Notes under the pieces: model-generated | Seen by the model: only the letters and a program-made list of their open reading frames with translations | Told to the model about the DNA's origin: nothing | The model's database searches: none | Shown: piece by piece, positions 1-7,376 of the stretch | How the letters are laid out: every line of letters starts with the position of its first letter | Numbering within the stretch: position 1 is the stretch's first letter | NCBI GenBank assembly: GCA_017450275.1 | Contig: JAFSVD010000016.1 | Coordinates: 1 to 59,546 of the forward strand | Direction of reading: 5' to 3' | DNA length: 59,546 bases | Source: Desulfovibrio sp. | GTDB taxonomy: Bacteria > Desulfobacterota > Desulfovibrionia > Desulfovibrionales > Desulfovibrionaceae | Position numbers and translations under genes: made by a program

Positions 1-141
1 ACAAATATACTTTAAAAAAATAGTTTATTCGGCAAAGAAATTTACAGTTTTTATAACTATACAATATCTTTAACATCTCTAGAAAAACAATGGTAAGGCT
101 CTAGAAAAAGTCTTGTGAAAAACTTTATTTCGTTTACTATA
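1..141. mobile_element. End of a TA-duplicating miniature element (type 1), cut by window edge
   Basis: Positions about 77-139 match, in reverse orientation, the left end of the complete element at 21144-21598. The match covers the terminal repeat (reads TAGTAAACGAAATAAAG on the minus strand) and the following TCTAGAG...ACCATTG segment. The TA at 140-141 would be one target duplication. No second end lies in positions 1-76, so the element either continues outside the window or is a fragment. Confidence 0.55.
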
Positions 142-180
142 TCAATAATTTTTTGTAATTATAAATTTAATCTTTTGTCA

Positions 181-435
181 CTATTTTTTATTTGAAACAG
201 CAATAGCAAACTTAGCTTGCTTGTTTTTGTCTTGCATCTCCTGAAGAAAAGCATCAAAATCAGTGCGACGATACCGTAAAATGCGCCCCATAGTCGAACA
301 GGCTGGACCACAACCTTTTATACGCCAAGACTTCAGTGTGTTCGGTGTAATCTGAAGATAAGAGGTCGCTTGCGCAGTAGTCATAACCTCTAGGTTTGCA
401 GCCACAATCGTTGAAGTGCGGGTATCTTTGCTCAT
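181..435 (-). CDS. Excisionase-like helix-turn-helix DNA-binding protein
   Basis: This 84-residue protein has a compact helix-turn-helix of the excisionase/MerR-like type at about residues 18-65. The pattern is MTTAQATSYLQITPNTLKSW, then a glycine-rich turn and a basic LRYRRTDFDAFL segment, as in proteins that bind DNA as small regulators or recombination directionality factors. The start is supported by a strong ribosome site (AAAGGAGATT) just before the ATG and by a good promoter upstream. No integrase lies beside it in the window, so a role as a transcription regulator is as likely as one in excision. It is divergent from the tiny membrane-protein transcript at 652-882, with about 215 bases between the start codons. 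Which of the two it controls is inference. Confidence 0.7.
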   Translation of the reverse strand: MSKDTRTSTIVAANLEVMTTAQATSYLQITPNTLKSWRIKGCGPACSTMGRILRYRRTDFDAFLQEMQDKNKQAKFAIAVSNKK

Positions 436-485
436 ACAATCTCCTTTTAGTTGGCAATGATTGATATCCCCTTTTAGTTCATGAT

Positions 486-524
486 AATATATAATACGCT
501 AGAAAAATATGTCAACACATATTT
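486..524 (-). promoter_or_regulatory. Promoter and palindromic operator of the HTH gene
   Basis: On the minus strand TTGACA (515-510) is followed after 18 bases by TATATT (491-486). The -35 box lies inside a perfect 8-bp inverted repeat, AAATATGT-N4-ACATATTT (505-524), placed where a bound repressor would block polymerase. Two AACTAAAAGGRGA direct repeats follow downstream, the second being the ribosome site. Autoregulation by the HTH protein is inferred. Confidence 0.55.
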
Positions 525-605
525 AGAAATTTTATCATACATGTTTGTTTTTACGCAACTCGTGAGAAATAGCTGCGTTCTGCGATGAGTCCGTAAGGTT
601 CCCTG

Positions 606-634
606 TTGACCGACCATTTCAGCGAGATTAAAAT
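606..634 (+). promoter_or_regulatory. Sigma-70 promoter of the mini membrane-protein unit
   Basis: TTGACC (606-611) and TAAAAT (629-634) are separated by exactly 17 bases. The expected start of transcription is only about ten bases before the ribosome site AGGGTGAGGAG, so the leader is very short. Confidence 0.7.
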
Positions 635-651
635 ACAAATAGGGTGAGGAG

Positions 652-793
652 ATGATCAAAGGAATTGCTGACTGGCTCGAAAAAGTCTCTGGGGTTAATG
701 TTGATAGGGCTCTGGAAAGACAATACGGATGCCTTCTGGCTTGGAATTGCTCTAATCGTGGGTGCTTCACTTATACGATGGAGGCTCAGATGA
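652..793 (+). pseudogene. Tiny membrane protein, probably frameshifted
   Basis: The ATG at 652 has an excellent ribosome site and gives MIKGIADWLEKVS. After that, the same frame turns into unlikely, Cys-rich sequence. The +1 frame from about 690 instead gives a hydrophobic stretch, LGLMLIGLWKDNTDAFWLGI, continuing to ASLIRWRLR and a TGA at 791-793. Restoring a third CT in the run GTCTCT at 685-690 would join both parts into one 47-residue, single-span protein. Its stop would overlap the next start in the ATGA manner typical of coupled genes. The shift may be a mutation, a sequencing error in a short dinucleotide run, or programmed. I do not recognise the family. Confidence 0.45.
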
Positions 794-882
794 CAACGTC
801 ATGGTGGATAGTACTGGCTGTGGGAATTCTTGCCACGGTCTTTGGATGCGTGTTCGCCAAGCATGAAAAATTCGGTAAGTAA
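790..882 (+). CDS. 30-residue membrane peptide
   Basis: The ATG at 790 overlaps the TGA of the preceding frame (ATGA). It encodes 30 residues: a short polar start with two Trp, a single hydrophobic span (IVLAVGILATVFGCVFA) and a basic end (KHEKFGK). This layout fits a small inner-membrane peptide translated by coupling to the upstream frame. A terminator follows at once, so promoter, two mini-genes and terminator make a self-contained transcript of about 280 bases. Function is unknown; such peptides can be toxins, complex subunits or regulators. Confidence 0.5.
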   Translation: MTTSWWIVLAVGILATVFGCVFAKHEKFGK

Positions 883-894
883 CAAAGCTCTTCA

Positions 895-920
895 AGCTCC
901 TCTCCACGAGGGGCTTTTTT
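895..920 (+). terminator. Rho-independent terminator of the mini unit
   Basis: An 8-bp stem (AGCTCCTC with GAGGGGCT, one G-T pair) closes a 5-base loop and runs into six T residues. Confidence 0.75.
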
Positions 921-985
921 GTTGCCCTCACGTGGCCATGTGATCCTGATCGCTGGAGTAGCTCAACAGGCAGTGTGTTCGCTCG

Positions 986-1111
986 TCTGAAATGGAAGCA
1001 CCTTAGATAGGCTCCCCAAAAACGCTCGCTTGAAAGTATACCATTTTTGGGTGAAATGCTCATCCGAAAGGGAACCACTTTAGGTAGCCCAGCCCAAAAA
1101 CGCTCGCTTGA
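986..1111. repeat. Imperfect direct repeat, two units of about 49 bp
   Basis: Units at 986-1033 and 1063-1111 share a pattern of TCYGAAANGGAA, CAC, TTAG, TAG and an identical CCCAAAAACGCTCGCTTGA end. Their start-to-start spacing is about 77-78 bases. They lie in a 750-base stretch (883-1640) with no convincing gene. That stretch also holds a GC-rich hairpin near 1204-1229 (CTCCCCC with GGGGGAG). Confidence 0.6.
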
Positions 1112-1333
1112 GCGAATAGTGCGCCAGCCAATCAAAGACTCGCGCTGTCACACCTATTCGCATCAAGTCCGCTTTCATCTCCAAAGGCAGAAAGGCAGCG
1201 CCCTCCCCCGCCCCCCGAGGGGGGAGGACTTCAAGGCAAAAGACTTTGATGATTGTCAAAGCAACCCTATCAGACAAGTATCTGTGATGCGTAAAATGGC
1301 TGAAGTGGCAACATTTCAAACGAGTGATCAGAC

Positions 1334-1370
1334 CTAGAGTCACATTTCATTCATATTCTAGAAAATTGAA
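1334..1370. mobile_element. Single end of a CTAN-duplicating miniature element (type 2)
   Basis: CTAG at 1334-1337 is followed by a terminal repeat reading GTCACATTTCATTCATATTC then TAGAAAAT. It is nearly identical to the right end (reverse complement) of the complete element at 29296-29592. No partner end was found to the right, so this is a fragment or solo end. Confidence 0.5.
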
Positions 1371-1576
1371 AAGTTGCCACCTCGCTGTAGTCCCTAAGAG
1401 CGCATATACACGCTACAGTGTGCTGCGTTCGTAAGCTCGTTTTTTCGTTCCGCCAGGATAATTCGGCAGAAAGAGACTATGACCTTACTCCAAAATCAGG
1501 ATTAAGACAAAATCGCCTCGTTTCAGGGCGCGGCTTTAACCGAATTGTTATTTGTGAAACAAATATTTTATTTAAT

Positions 1577-1630
1577 AATAAAAAAGCCTACATTATCCCA
1601 AAAAAGGATAGCGTAGGCCTTTTTATTATC
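1577..1630. terminator. Bidirectional terminator after the nhc-hypC operon
   Basis: The long hairpin AAAAAGCCTAC...GTAGGCCTTTTT has an inner ATCC/GGAT pairing and is flanked by A and T runs on both sides. It can stop minus-strand transcripts leaving hypC as well as plus-strand ones. Confidence 0.8.
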
Positions 1631-1697
1631 TATAGTTAAGACAAAAACTATGTTAAAGGATACCGAAAAAAAGAGTATCAAACGTAAAATGTCCGTA

Positions 1698-1949
1698 CTA
1701 CAAGGCTTTATCGGTAGATGTCGCAAGATCAGTAAATTCGCGAAGGGCTCCCAGGGTTTGCTTGGCCTCGTCCTTGGGCACGATTTCAAGCGCAAAGCCT
1801 GCGTGGACAATGACATAATCGCCGACTGCAGCGGGCTTTGGCAAAAGCATGAGGGAGGCTGTCAGATAGGTTTCACTGTTGCCAAGACGAACACGAGCCA
1901 TGGAATTGTCGAGAAGGGATTCGATTTGAGCTGGTATGGCAAGACACAT
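1698..1949 (-). CDS. hypC: Hydrogenase assembly chaperone HypC/HybG family
   Basis: The 83-residue protein begins MCLAIPAQI, the signature of HypC. The cysteine after the initiator Met binds the Fe(CN)2CO intermediate and the large subunit of [NiFe] hydrogenase during cofactor insertion. The length and the later GDYVIVHAGFALEIV segment match the family. The ATG at 1949 is chosen because Cys must be residue 2; a TTG two codons earlier would spoil this. There is no strong ribosome site. A hairpin with a T-rich tail separates it from nhcD, so hypC may be expressed by read-through or at a reduced level. No hydrogenase structural gene lies in the window. Its place in the nine-heme cytochrome operon suggests a link to hydrogen oxidation. 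Confidence 0.9.
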   Translation of the reverse strand: MCLAIPAQIESLLDNSMARVRLGNSETYLTASLMLLPKPAAVGDYVIVHAGFALEIVPKDEAKQTLGALREFTDLATSTDKAL

Positions 1950-1952
1950 AGG

Positions 1953-1982
1953 CAAGAAAAAGAAAGGGGAGTTTGACTCCCC
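1953..1982 (-). terminator. Attenuator-like hairpin between nhcD and hypC
   Basis: On the minus strand a perfect 7-bp stem (GGGGAGT/ACTCCCC, loop of 3) is followed by TTTCTTTTTC. The stem is compact and the T tract is broken, which fits partial termination that tunes hypC relative to the nhc genes. Confidence 0.55.
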
Positions 1983-2000
1983 TTCTGCGTGGTAAAATGG

Positions 2001-2147
2001 TTACTCTGGCGAATTGGTGCGCTTTTTGCCGTACGGATACAAGACTGTATTCCAGTAAAAGACATAATATGGCAGAGTAAAGAACATCATGAGGTAGGCC
2101 AAGCTTTTGGTAAACAAGAAGTAATCATAGAAAATATGAAATTCCAT
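2001..2147 (-). CDS. nhcD: Small membrane subunit of the nine-heme cytochrome complex
   Basis: This short gene encodes 48 residues beginning MEFHIFYDYFLF. It has one hydrophobic span (SLAYLMMFFTLPYYVFYW) and a short basic tail. Size, hydrophobicity and position after an NrfD-type subunit match the small HmcD/NhcD subunit of Desulfovibrio redox complexes. GGGGGTG lies just upstream of the ATG, and the gene follows nhcC by 14 bases. The assignment rests on size and gene order more than on any motif. Confidence 0.75.
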   Translation of the reverse strand: MEFHIFYDYFLFTKSLAYLMMFFTLPYYVFYWNTVLYPYGKKRTNSPE

Positions 2148-2161
2148 CACACACCCCCGGC

Positions 2162-3379
2162 CTAGTGATGAGCTTCTTTGAAATTGGGATGTTCATAGAG
2201 AATCGGCATATGGTAGACACAGAAGCGATAGACCGTCACAATCATGGTCACCACAAAGACCGAGATCATGATTTCCCAGATGCTCGGGAAATAGCGTTCG
2301 GCGGAAGGCAGCTGCCAGTTGAAGGCGATCATGGAGATGTTGAAGCGGTTCAAGACAATACCGGCAACAGCATTCATGGAGGCGTACTGGCACAGCTTGA
2401 CATTTCTGTCGCGAGAACCCTTGGCGTAGAGCAGGGCAGGCAGAAGCACAAAGCCAAACATTTCAAGAAGCCACCACAGACCATAGCCAGTGGTTAAGTA
2501 GACGAAATTGGCCTGTACCAGCATGTCGATGAATTTGAGCATGAAATAGGCCATCAAGATAAAGGAAGCGGCCTTGGCAAAGCTCAAGATAATCGTATCA
2601 TTTTCGCGCAAATGGGTCTTATCCATATAGCTGTGCACGCCTTTGTGGGCGAAGAAGCCTTCCATGATGACCATGGAGGCACCGGCAGCCATGGAGCTCA
2701 CAAAGAAGAACATGGGGATGAAGGGCGAATACCACAGCGGATGGAGTTTGCCGGGGCAGATCAAATAGAGCGAGCCCAGCGAGGATTGGTGCAGGGTGGA
2801 GAGGGTCACACCAAAGATTGTCAAGAGAATGTTGACCTTGTTCACGGCATCGCGCCATTTGAGCACAATGGGGAAGCGGCTGGCCAACCATTCGCAGGGC
2901 GCAACGCTGAATTCAATAAAAAGCACGGTCAAATACGTTGCCACGCACAAGCCCACTTCAAAGAGCACGGACGTTGTGCCGGGGAAGAAGAACATGAAGG
3001 GCAAACGCAGGGGATGACCAAGGTCATAGAGCAGGGCAATAACCACGAAGAGATAGCCGAGAAAGGCGGTCAAGACCGCTGGCCGTGCTGCTGAGTGGAA
3101 ATGCTTCATGCCCATGCAATAGCAGGCAACGGTGGTGAAATAGCCACCTGCTGCTAAACAAACGCCGCAGAGCAAGTCAAAGCCAATCCACATGCCCCAA
3201 GGCTGGTTGTCGTCCAGATTCGCCACAGAGCCAATGCCCTGGGTAAAGCGGATGACGGTGATGATCAAACCAACGGTTAAAATAATCCAGGTGATGATGT
3301 TCCCAGCCGTCGGTTTGAGCAGAGGGCTCATGTTGAACAGTTTTTCCCTGGTGGGAATGACAATGCTGTGATTTTCCAT
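2162..3379 (-). CDS. nhcC: NrfD/PsrC-type integral membrane subunit NhcC
   Basis: The 405-residue protein has about ten hydrophobic spans, for example near residues 29-45, 70-95, 98-118 and 135-160. It is of the HmcC/NhcC branch of the NrfD family, which exchanges electrons with the quinone pool in the cytoplasmic membrane. The gene starts two bases after nhcB ends, and nhcD follows 14 bases downstream, so the four genes are transcribed together. It would connect the iron-sulfur protein NhcB to menaquinone. Confidence 0.9.
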   Translation of the reverse strand: MENHSIVIPTREKLFNMSPLLKPTAGNIITWIILTVGLIITVIRFTQGIGSVANLDDNQPWGMWIGFDLLCGVCLAAGGYFTTVACYCMGMKHFHSAARPAVLTAFLGYLFVVIALLYDLGHPLRLPFMFFFPGTTSVLFEVGLCVATYLTVLFIEFSVAPCEWLASRFPIVLKWRDAVNKVNILLTIFGVTLSTLHQSSLGSLYLICPGKLHPLWYSPFIPMFFFVSSMAAGASMVIMEGFFAHKGVHSYMDKTHLRENDTIILSFAKAASFILMAYFMLKFIDMLVQANFVYLTTGYGLWWLLEMFGFVLLPALLYAKGSRDRNVKLCQYASMNAVAGIVLNRFNISMIAFNWQLPSAERYFPSIWEIMISVFVVTMIVTVYRFCVYHMPILYEHPNFKEAHH

Positions 3380-3381
3380 GA

Positions 3382-4482
3382 TTACGCACCCTCCCCGTGT
3401 TTGTTCGCTGTCTCACGGGCCTTCAGGGCTTCAGCCATTGCCTTGCGGGCACGATCCGCTGCACCTTCGCCTTCGGTTTCTTGAATCTTGCGAATAGCAG
3501 CGTCGACGGCAGCTGCAACGTCTTCTTTTGCCTTGCGTTCAGTCGTCTCCAGTTCTGCCTTGTGGATGGCTTCCTTGCGCTTGGTCATGGCATAGGCACC
3601 ACCAAAGAGAACCGGCCAGAAGGCAACGATCAAGGGAACAGCACCAAGAGCCCCGTAGGTCAGCTCACCCATGGGCTGATTGCCCAAATGGGTGTCAAGA
3701 CCCAACTGTTTCATTTGCGGGCCTGCCAAGACCGGATTGTCCGGAGGCACGCATTCTTTGGGATTGGCCGGAGCCAACACCATCCAGGCAGTACCGCCGG
3801 CATCGCGTTCGCCATAGACGTAATCCAGGTATTTGCCGGGATTTTCGTTGATGCGGGCGTGGGCAACCTTGATAAGATCTGTCCTTCTGCCAAAGGTCAG
3901 CGCTTCCATAGGACAGGCCTCGATGCAGCCGGGAATCTGTCCCTTATCGAGTCTGGGTTTGCAGAAGGTGCATTTTTTCACCAATGGATCCCAGGCAAGA
4001 TTGTATTCAAAGCCCGGAACGTAGAAGGGGCAGGCAATCATGCAGTAGCGGCAGCCGACGCATTGACTGCCATCATACCCCACGCTGCCATCGGGTTCTT
4101 TGTGGAAGCATTTGGCAAAACAGGCCGAGGCGCAGGCCGGATCTTCGCAGTGGAAGCATTGGAGCTTGCGGAACACGGGTTTGCCATTGACTTCGTATTT
4201 GTTCACAACCGTCCAGGCAGTGGCAGATGTGCGGCGTTTGGTATTGCAGACAGAGAGATCGTCAAAGGGTTTTGCGGGCTTGGGGAGGTCGTTGACGATA
4301 TTACAGGCTTCCTCGCAGCGGCGGCAGCCGACACAACGGGTTGTGTCGTGGAGAACGCCGTAGGAATCAGGATAGTAGGGGAAGACGTGACCAGCTTTGG
4401 CTGGACTTGGTGTCGCTGCTGATCCAAGCGCCGAAACGACACCCGCACTCCCGAGAAAGGTGAGAAATTTTCTGCGGTTCAT
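3382..4482 (-). CDS. nhcB: Four-cluster ferredoxin-like subunit NhcB
   Basis: The 366-residue protein starts with a twin-arginine signal (NRRKFLTFLG) and is expected to face the periplasm. Four cysteine groups can hold four [4Fe-4S] clusters: CVGCRRCEEAC near residue 51, CFHCEDPACASAC near 109, CVGCRYCMIAC near 141, and CTFC...CIEAC near 171-190. A hydrophobic span near residues 283-302 anchors the C-terminal part, followed by a charged coiled-coil-like tail rich in Lys, Glu and Ala. It passes electrons between the cytochrome NhcA and the membrane subunit NhcC. Its ATG overlaps the nhcA stop by four bases, so translation is probably coupled. Confidence 0.92.
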   Translation of the reverse strand: MNRRKFLTFLGSAGVVSALGSAATPSPAKAGHVFPYYPDSYGVLHDTTRCVGCRRCEEACNIVNDLPKPAKPFDDLSVCNTKRRTSATAWTVVNKYEVNGKPVFRKLQCFHCEDPACASACFAKCFHKEPDGSVGYDGSQCVGCRYCMIACPFYVPGFEYNLAWDPLVKKCTFCKPRLDKGQIPGCIEACPMEALTFGRRTDLIKVAHARINENPGKYLDYVYGERDAGGTAWMVLAPANPKECVPPDNPVLAGPQMKQLGLDTHLGNQPMGELTYGALGAVPLIVAFWPVLFGGAYAMTKRKEAIHKAELETTERKAKEDVAAAVDAAIRKIQETEGEGAADRARKAMAEALKARETANKHGEGA

Positions 4483-5474
4483 TTCGATGCCTCCTGCTTG
4501 GCAGTGCGCAATTTATGACAAGCTGTGCAGTCGGTATTTCTCGGCCGCTTGACATTCATGCCGTCGTGGCACCCCATGCATTGCAGATGATAGGCCGCCT
4601 TGAGGACAGGACGACCAGGATTTTGTTTATCGATTGTTTGGGTATGACAACTCACGCACTTGCTGGGATGGGTTGTGGCTGGTGTGTGATGGTGACAGGT
4701 TTGGCAATAGATTTCAGGACTTGCGTGGAAAGCCTGTGCCAGCGGATCTTGCTTGATTTTGTCGGCAAGCGAGACAATATGGCGCTGATGGTTGAAGACA
4801 TTGGGCTCGTAGGTCTTTGCGAGGGTATCGATGGTGACCTTATAGCGAGCGCGCTTGTGGTTCACATACGATACGGGCGCTTTGGCGGCAATGGCTGCAT
4901 CAGCCAAAGCTGCGTTGTCTTTTGGCAAGAGGTTGTTGGCAATGCCATCCTGCAACTGTTCCTTGGTCATTGTGGGAATGTCGGTATGACAGACAGCACA
5001 CCAGGCATCATTGTGGCGTGGAGTGACAATGTTGTGGCAACCTGCACATTCTTGACGTTGGGAGTAGATTTTTTGATGGCAACTGACGCAACTTTCGTGT
5101 TTTTTGCCGTCTTTGCTCGCACGCAGGTTGGTCGCATGCATAGCGCGTTCCAGCGTCACGAACTTCCCTTCAGCCTTTCCTTCGACGGTGTGGCAGGTTG
5201 TACAGGAAACGGGATCGCCCGTGTGGTGACAGGATTCACATTCCTGAACTTTGCCTTCATGAATTTTGTGGTTAAAAACCACAGGTTTCATGCCGACTGC
5301 CCTGGGATTTGGTTTTTCACTGACGGGAAAAAGCACCATCGCCGCCGGTGCGCCGCTTTCTGTTTGTTCCATGCCTTTCGCAGCCTGTATGCCTTCAGGC
5401 TCTCGGAACAAAAGACTTGCAGCGCCGACGAGTGCAATGACCGCCAGCAAAAGCAGTTTTGTGCGGTTCCTCAT
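4479..5474 (-). CDS. nhcA: Nine-heme cytochrome c
   Basis: The 331-residue precursor has a signal peptide (MRNRTKLLLLAVIALVGAAS) and exactly nine CXXCH heme sites at about residues 79, 91, 129, 143, 159, 257, 273, 299 and 316. The sites fall into two groups of a cytochrome c3 type, which is the layout of the nine-heme cytochrome of Desulfovibrio desulfuricans. That protein accepts electrons from periplasmic hydrogenase or cytochrome c3 and feeds a membrane complex. The start at 5474 is preferred over the longer frame because it gives a clean signal peptide and has AAGGAC just upstream. It is the first gene of the nhcABCD-hypC operon. Confidence 0.92.
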   Translation of the reverse strand: MRNRTKLLLLAVIALVGAASLLFREPEGIQAAKGMEQTESGAPAAMVLFPVSEKPNPRAVGMKPVVFNHKIHEGKVQECESCHHTGDPVSCTTCHTVEGKAEGKFVTLERAMHATNLRASKDGKKHESCVSCHQKIYSQRQECAGCHNIVTPRHNDAWCAVCHTDIPTMTKEQLQDGIANNLLPKDNAALADAAIAAKAPVSYVNHKRARYKVTIDTLAKTYEPNVFNHQRHIVSLADKIKQDPLAQAFHASPEIYCQTCHHHTPATTHPSKCVSCHTQTIDKQNPGRPVLKAAYHLQCMGCHDGMNVKRPRNTDCTACHKLRTAKQEASK

Positions 5475-5641
5475 AAACGTTGTCCTTTTGTACAGACAGT
5501 CTCCAAAAAGTCCTACCGCAACACAGTGCTGCGGCAAGGTTTTATTCATTGGATTGATGGCGGAGAGAGCAGTATTATTTAATGTATTGAGCAAAACAAG
5601 GCCTTGGCCGGAAAAACGCTCTAGCCTCCAATTTTCCTAGA

Positions 5642-5670
5642 AATTTACCTAGCATAGAAGATGCAGTCAA
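5642..5670 (-). promoter_or_regulatory. Promoter of the nhc operon
   Basis: TTGACT (5670-5665) and TAAATT (5647-5642) are 17 bases apart on the minus strand. The predicted leader of about 165 bases before nhcA contains a hairpin (CCGCA...TGCGG near 5517-5535). Confidence 0.65.
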
Positions 5671-5761
5671 GCGCATTCCCGTAAAAAAAGCGCTTCCTCG
5701 GCGATTGGCTTTACCTTCGTTTTTTTTTCTTCTATGGTACCAATTGTCAAGGGGGCAGCGC

Positions 5762-7372
5762 ATGAAGATCCAATTTCTCGGAGCGGCAAAGACCGTAACG
5801 GGTTCGTGTTTTTTGTTGAAGAGCGATACTCGAACCCTCCTTGTTGACTGCGGTTTGCACCAAGGCAATAAGGCCATCGAGCAACGCAATAGGGAAGAAG
5901 GCATCCTTTCTCCTTCGGCGCTTGACGGCATTTTTATAACCCACGCCCATATTGACCATTCAGGTCTTCTTCCAAAGCTTGTGGCCAGCGGGTATGAAAA
6001 ACCCATCTTTTGCACTGCTGCCACCAAAGAGCTTTTGGAAATCATGCTCATAGACAGCGCCCATATCCAAGAGATGGAAGCGAAAAACGCGTCCAAAAAA
6101 TACGCCCGAAGAGGATGGGGGCTTCCCCCAAAGCCCCTCTATACGCAAGAAGATGCTGAAAAAACCTGCTCTCTTCTCACTCCTGTTGCCTATCAGGAGC
6201 CCTTTGAGCCTTTTGCCGGCATCCGTGCCATCTATACCAATGCAGGGCATATCTTGGGATCGGGTTCACTGCATCTTTGCATTCAGGAGGGCAAGCAAAG
6301 CACCTCCTTGCTTTTTTCCGGCGATGTCGGCAGACCCAATTCCCTCATTGTCCAGGATCCTGATACGCCAGAGACGGCAGACTATATCTTTCTTGAGTCC
6401 ACTTATGGGGATCGCGACCATAAAAATGAGGAACGCAGTGTCCATGAACTCAAAGAGGCCATCGACTATAGCTATAGGCAGGGCGAAAAAGTTCTGATTC
6501 CAGCCTTTGCGGTTGAGCGCACCCAGGAAATTCTGTGCTGCCTGCACATGCTTGCCAAAGCCAACGCCTTGCCGAAGGATATGCCGATCTTTGTCGACAG
6601 CCCCTTAGCGATCCGCGCATCGGCTGTTTTTTCTCGACACAGGGACTTGTTCGATGCGCAGACACGGGCGCTTTTAGGCAATGGCGAGGATATCTTTGCT
6701 CTGCCCAATCTCTTCTATACCGAACGCACCGAAGAGTCGCAGGCCATAAACGAGCGCAAAGGCCCTGCTATTGTCATTGCTGCCTCTGGCATGTGCACCG
6801 CAGGCCGCATCAAGCACCATCTTCGGCATCAGCTGTGGCGAACAGGGGCGAGTATTGTCTTTGTGGGCTATCAGGCTCAAGGCACCATTGGCCGCAAACT
6901 CATCGATGGCGCGCAGGTGATCACGCTCTTTGGCGAAGATATTCAGGTGGCTGCCAAGATTTTTACCATCAACGGTTTCTCAGGTCATGCCGGCCAATCC
7001 CAGCTGCTCGCTTGGCTTGCGCCTCTTCTTCGTCCAACAACCCAGGTTGTCCTTGTCCACGGCGAGGCCAAAGCGCAACGTATTCTTTCGCAAAAGATTT
7101 TTGATCAATTTGGCCTATCCTGCGCTGTTCCCGACTATTTGGAAGAGATGGATCTTTGTGGCCAAACCATTGCCGAAACAGTCATGCATGCCGACGCTGC
7201 CTATCCCACGATTGCCTGGGATGCCTTGGCCAATGACGTTGAACGTCAATGGGCGATCTTTCGGGAGCGTTTGCGCGATATCGAACACAAGCCGTGGGTC
7301 GATCAAAAAGAATTGGAAGACAGGCTTGCGACCATTCAATACCATCTTAACCGTTTGATTACCAGAGTATAG
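5762..7372 (+). CDS. Metallo-beta-lactamase/beta-CASP RNA-processing nuclease
   Basis: The 536-residue protein has the metallo-beta-lactamase core: VDCGLHQG near residue 28 and the zinc motif THAHIDHSG near residue 60, then GDVGRPNS and a beta-CASP domain. Late motifs are ASGMCTAGRIKHHL, NGFSGHAGQ and VLVHGEAKA. Together these define the CPSF73/Ysh1-like bacterial exonuclease family, thought to process RNA with two zinc ions. The start at 5762 follows a purine-rich ribosome site (AGGGGGCAGCGC); the longer frame adds a Phe-rich stretch with no support. rsmD follows four bases after its stop, so the two are cotranscribed. The substrate cannot be told from sequence. Confidence 0.9.
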   Translation: MKIQFLGAAKTVTGSCFLLKSDTRTLLVDCGLHQGNKAIEQRNREEGILSPSALDGIFITHAHIDHSGLLPKLVASGYEKPIFCTAATKELLEIMLIDSAHIQEMEAKNASKKYARRGWGLPPKPLYTQEDAEKTCSLLTPVAYQEPFEPFAGIRAIYTNAGHILGSGSLHLCIQEGKQSTSLLFSGDVGRPNSLIVQDPDTPETADYIFLESTYGDRDHKNEERSVHELKEAIDYSYRQGEKVLIPAFAVERTQEILCCLHMLAKANALPKDMPIFVDSPLAIRASAVFSRHRDLFDAQTRALLGNGEDIFALPNLFYTERTEESQAINERKGPAIVIAASGMCTAGRIKHHLRHQLWRTGASIVFVGYQAQGTIGRKLIDGAQVITLFGEDIQVAAKIFTINGFSGHAGQSQLLAWLAPLLRPTTQVVLVHGEAKAQRILSQKIFDQFGLSCAVPDYLEEMDLCGQTIAETVMHADAAYPTIAWDALANDVERQWAIFRERLRDIEHKPWVDQKELEDRLATIQYHLNRLITRV

Positions 7373-7376
7373 TTTC

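Noticed and set aside
545-600. Hammerhead-ribozyme-like core (GATGAGTCCGTAAGG)
   Set aside because: The GAAA segment and pairing stems required for a hammerhead are missing; the match is limited to a short stretch.
652-882. A single 76-residue protein from 652 to 882
   Set aside because: The middle of that frame is Cys- and Arg-rich without sense, while the +1 frame gives a coherent hydrophobic segment ending in an ATGA overlap.
945-1010. tRNA-like sequence (GGAGTAGCTCAACAGGCAG)
   Set aside because: Only a D-arm-like part is present; there is no T arm, no acceptor pairing and no anticodon stem.
767-1135. Minus-strand open frame of 122 residues
   Set aside because: It translates the direct repeat and the antisense of the mini unit, with no ribosome site or recognisable domain.
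4515-5582. Long plus-strand open frame opposite nhcA
   Set aside because: It is the antisense shadow of a well-supported nine-heme cytochrome gene and has no credible start.
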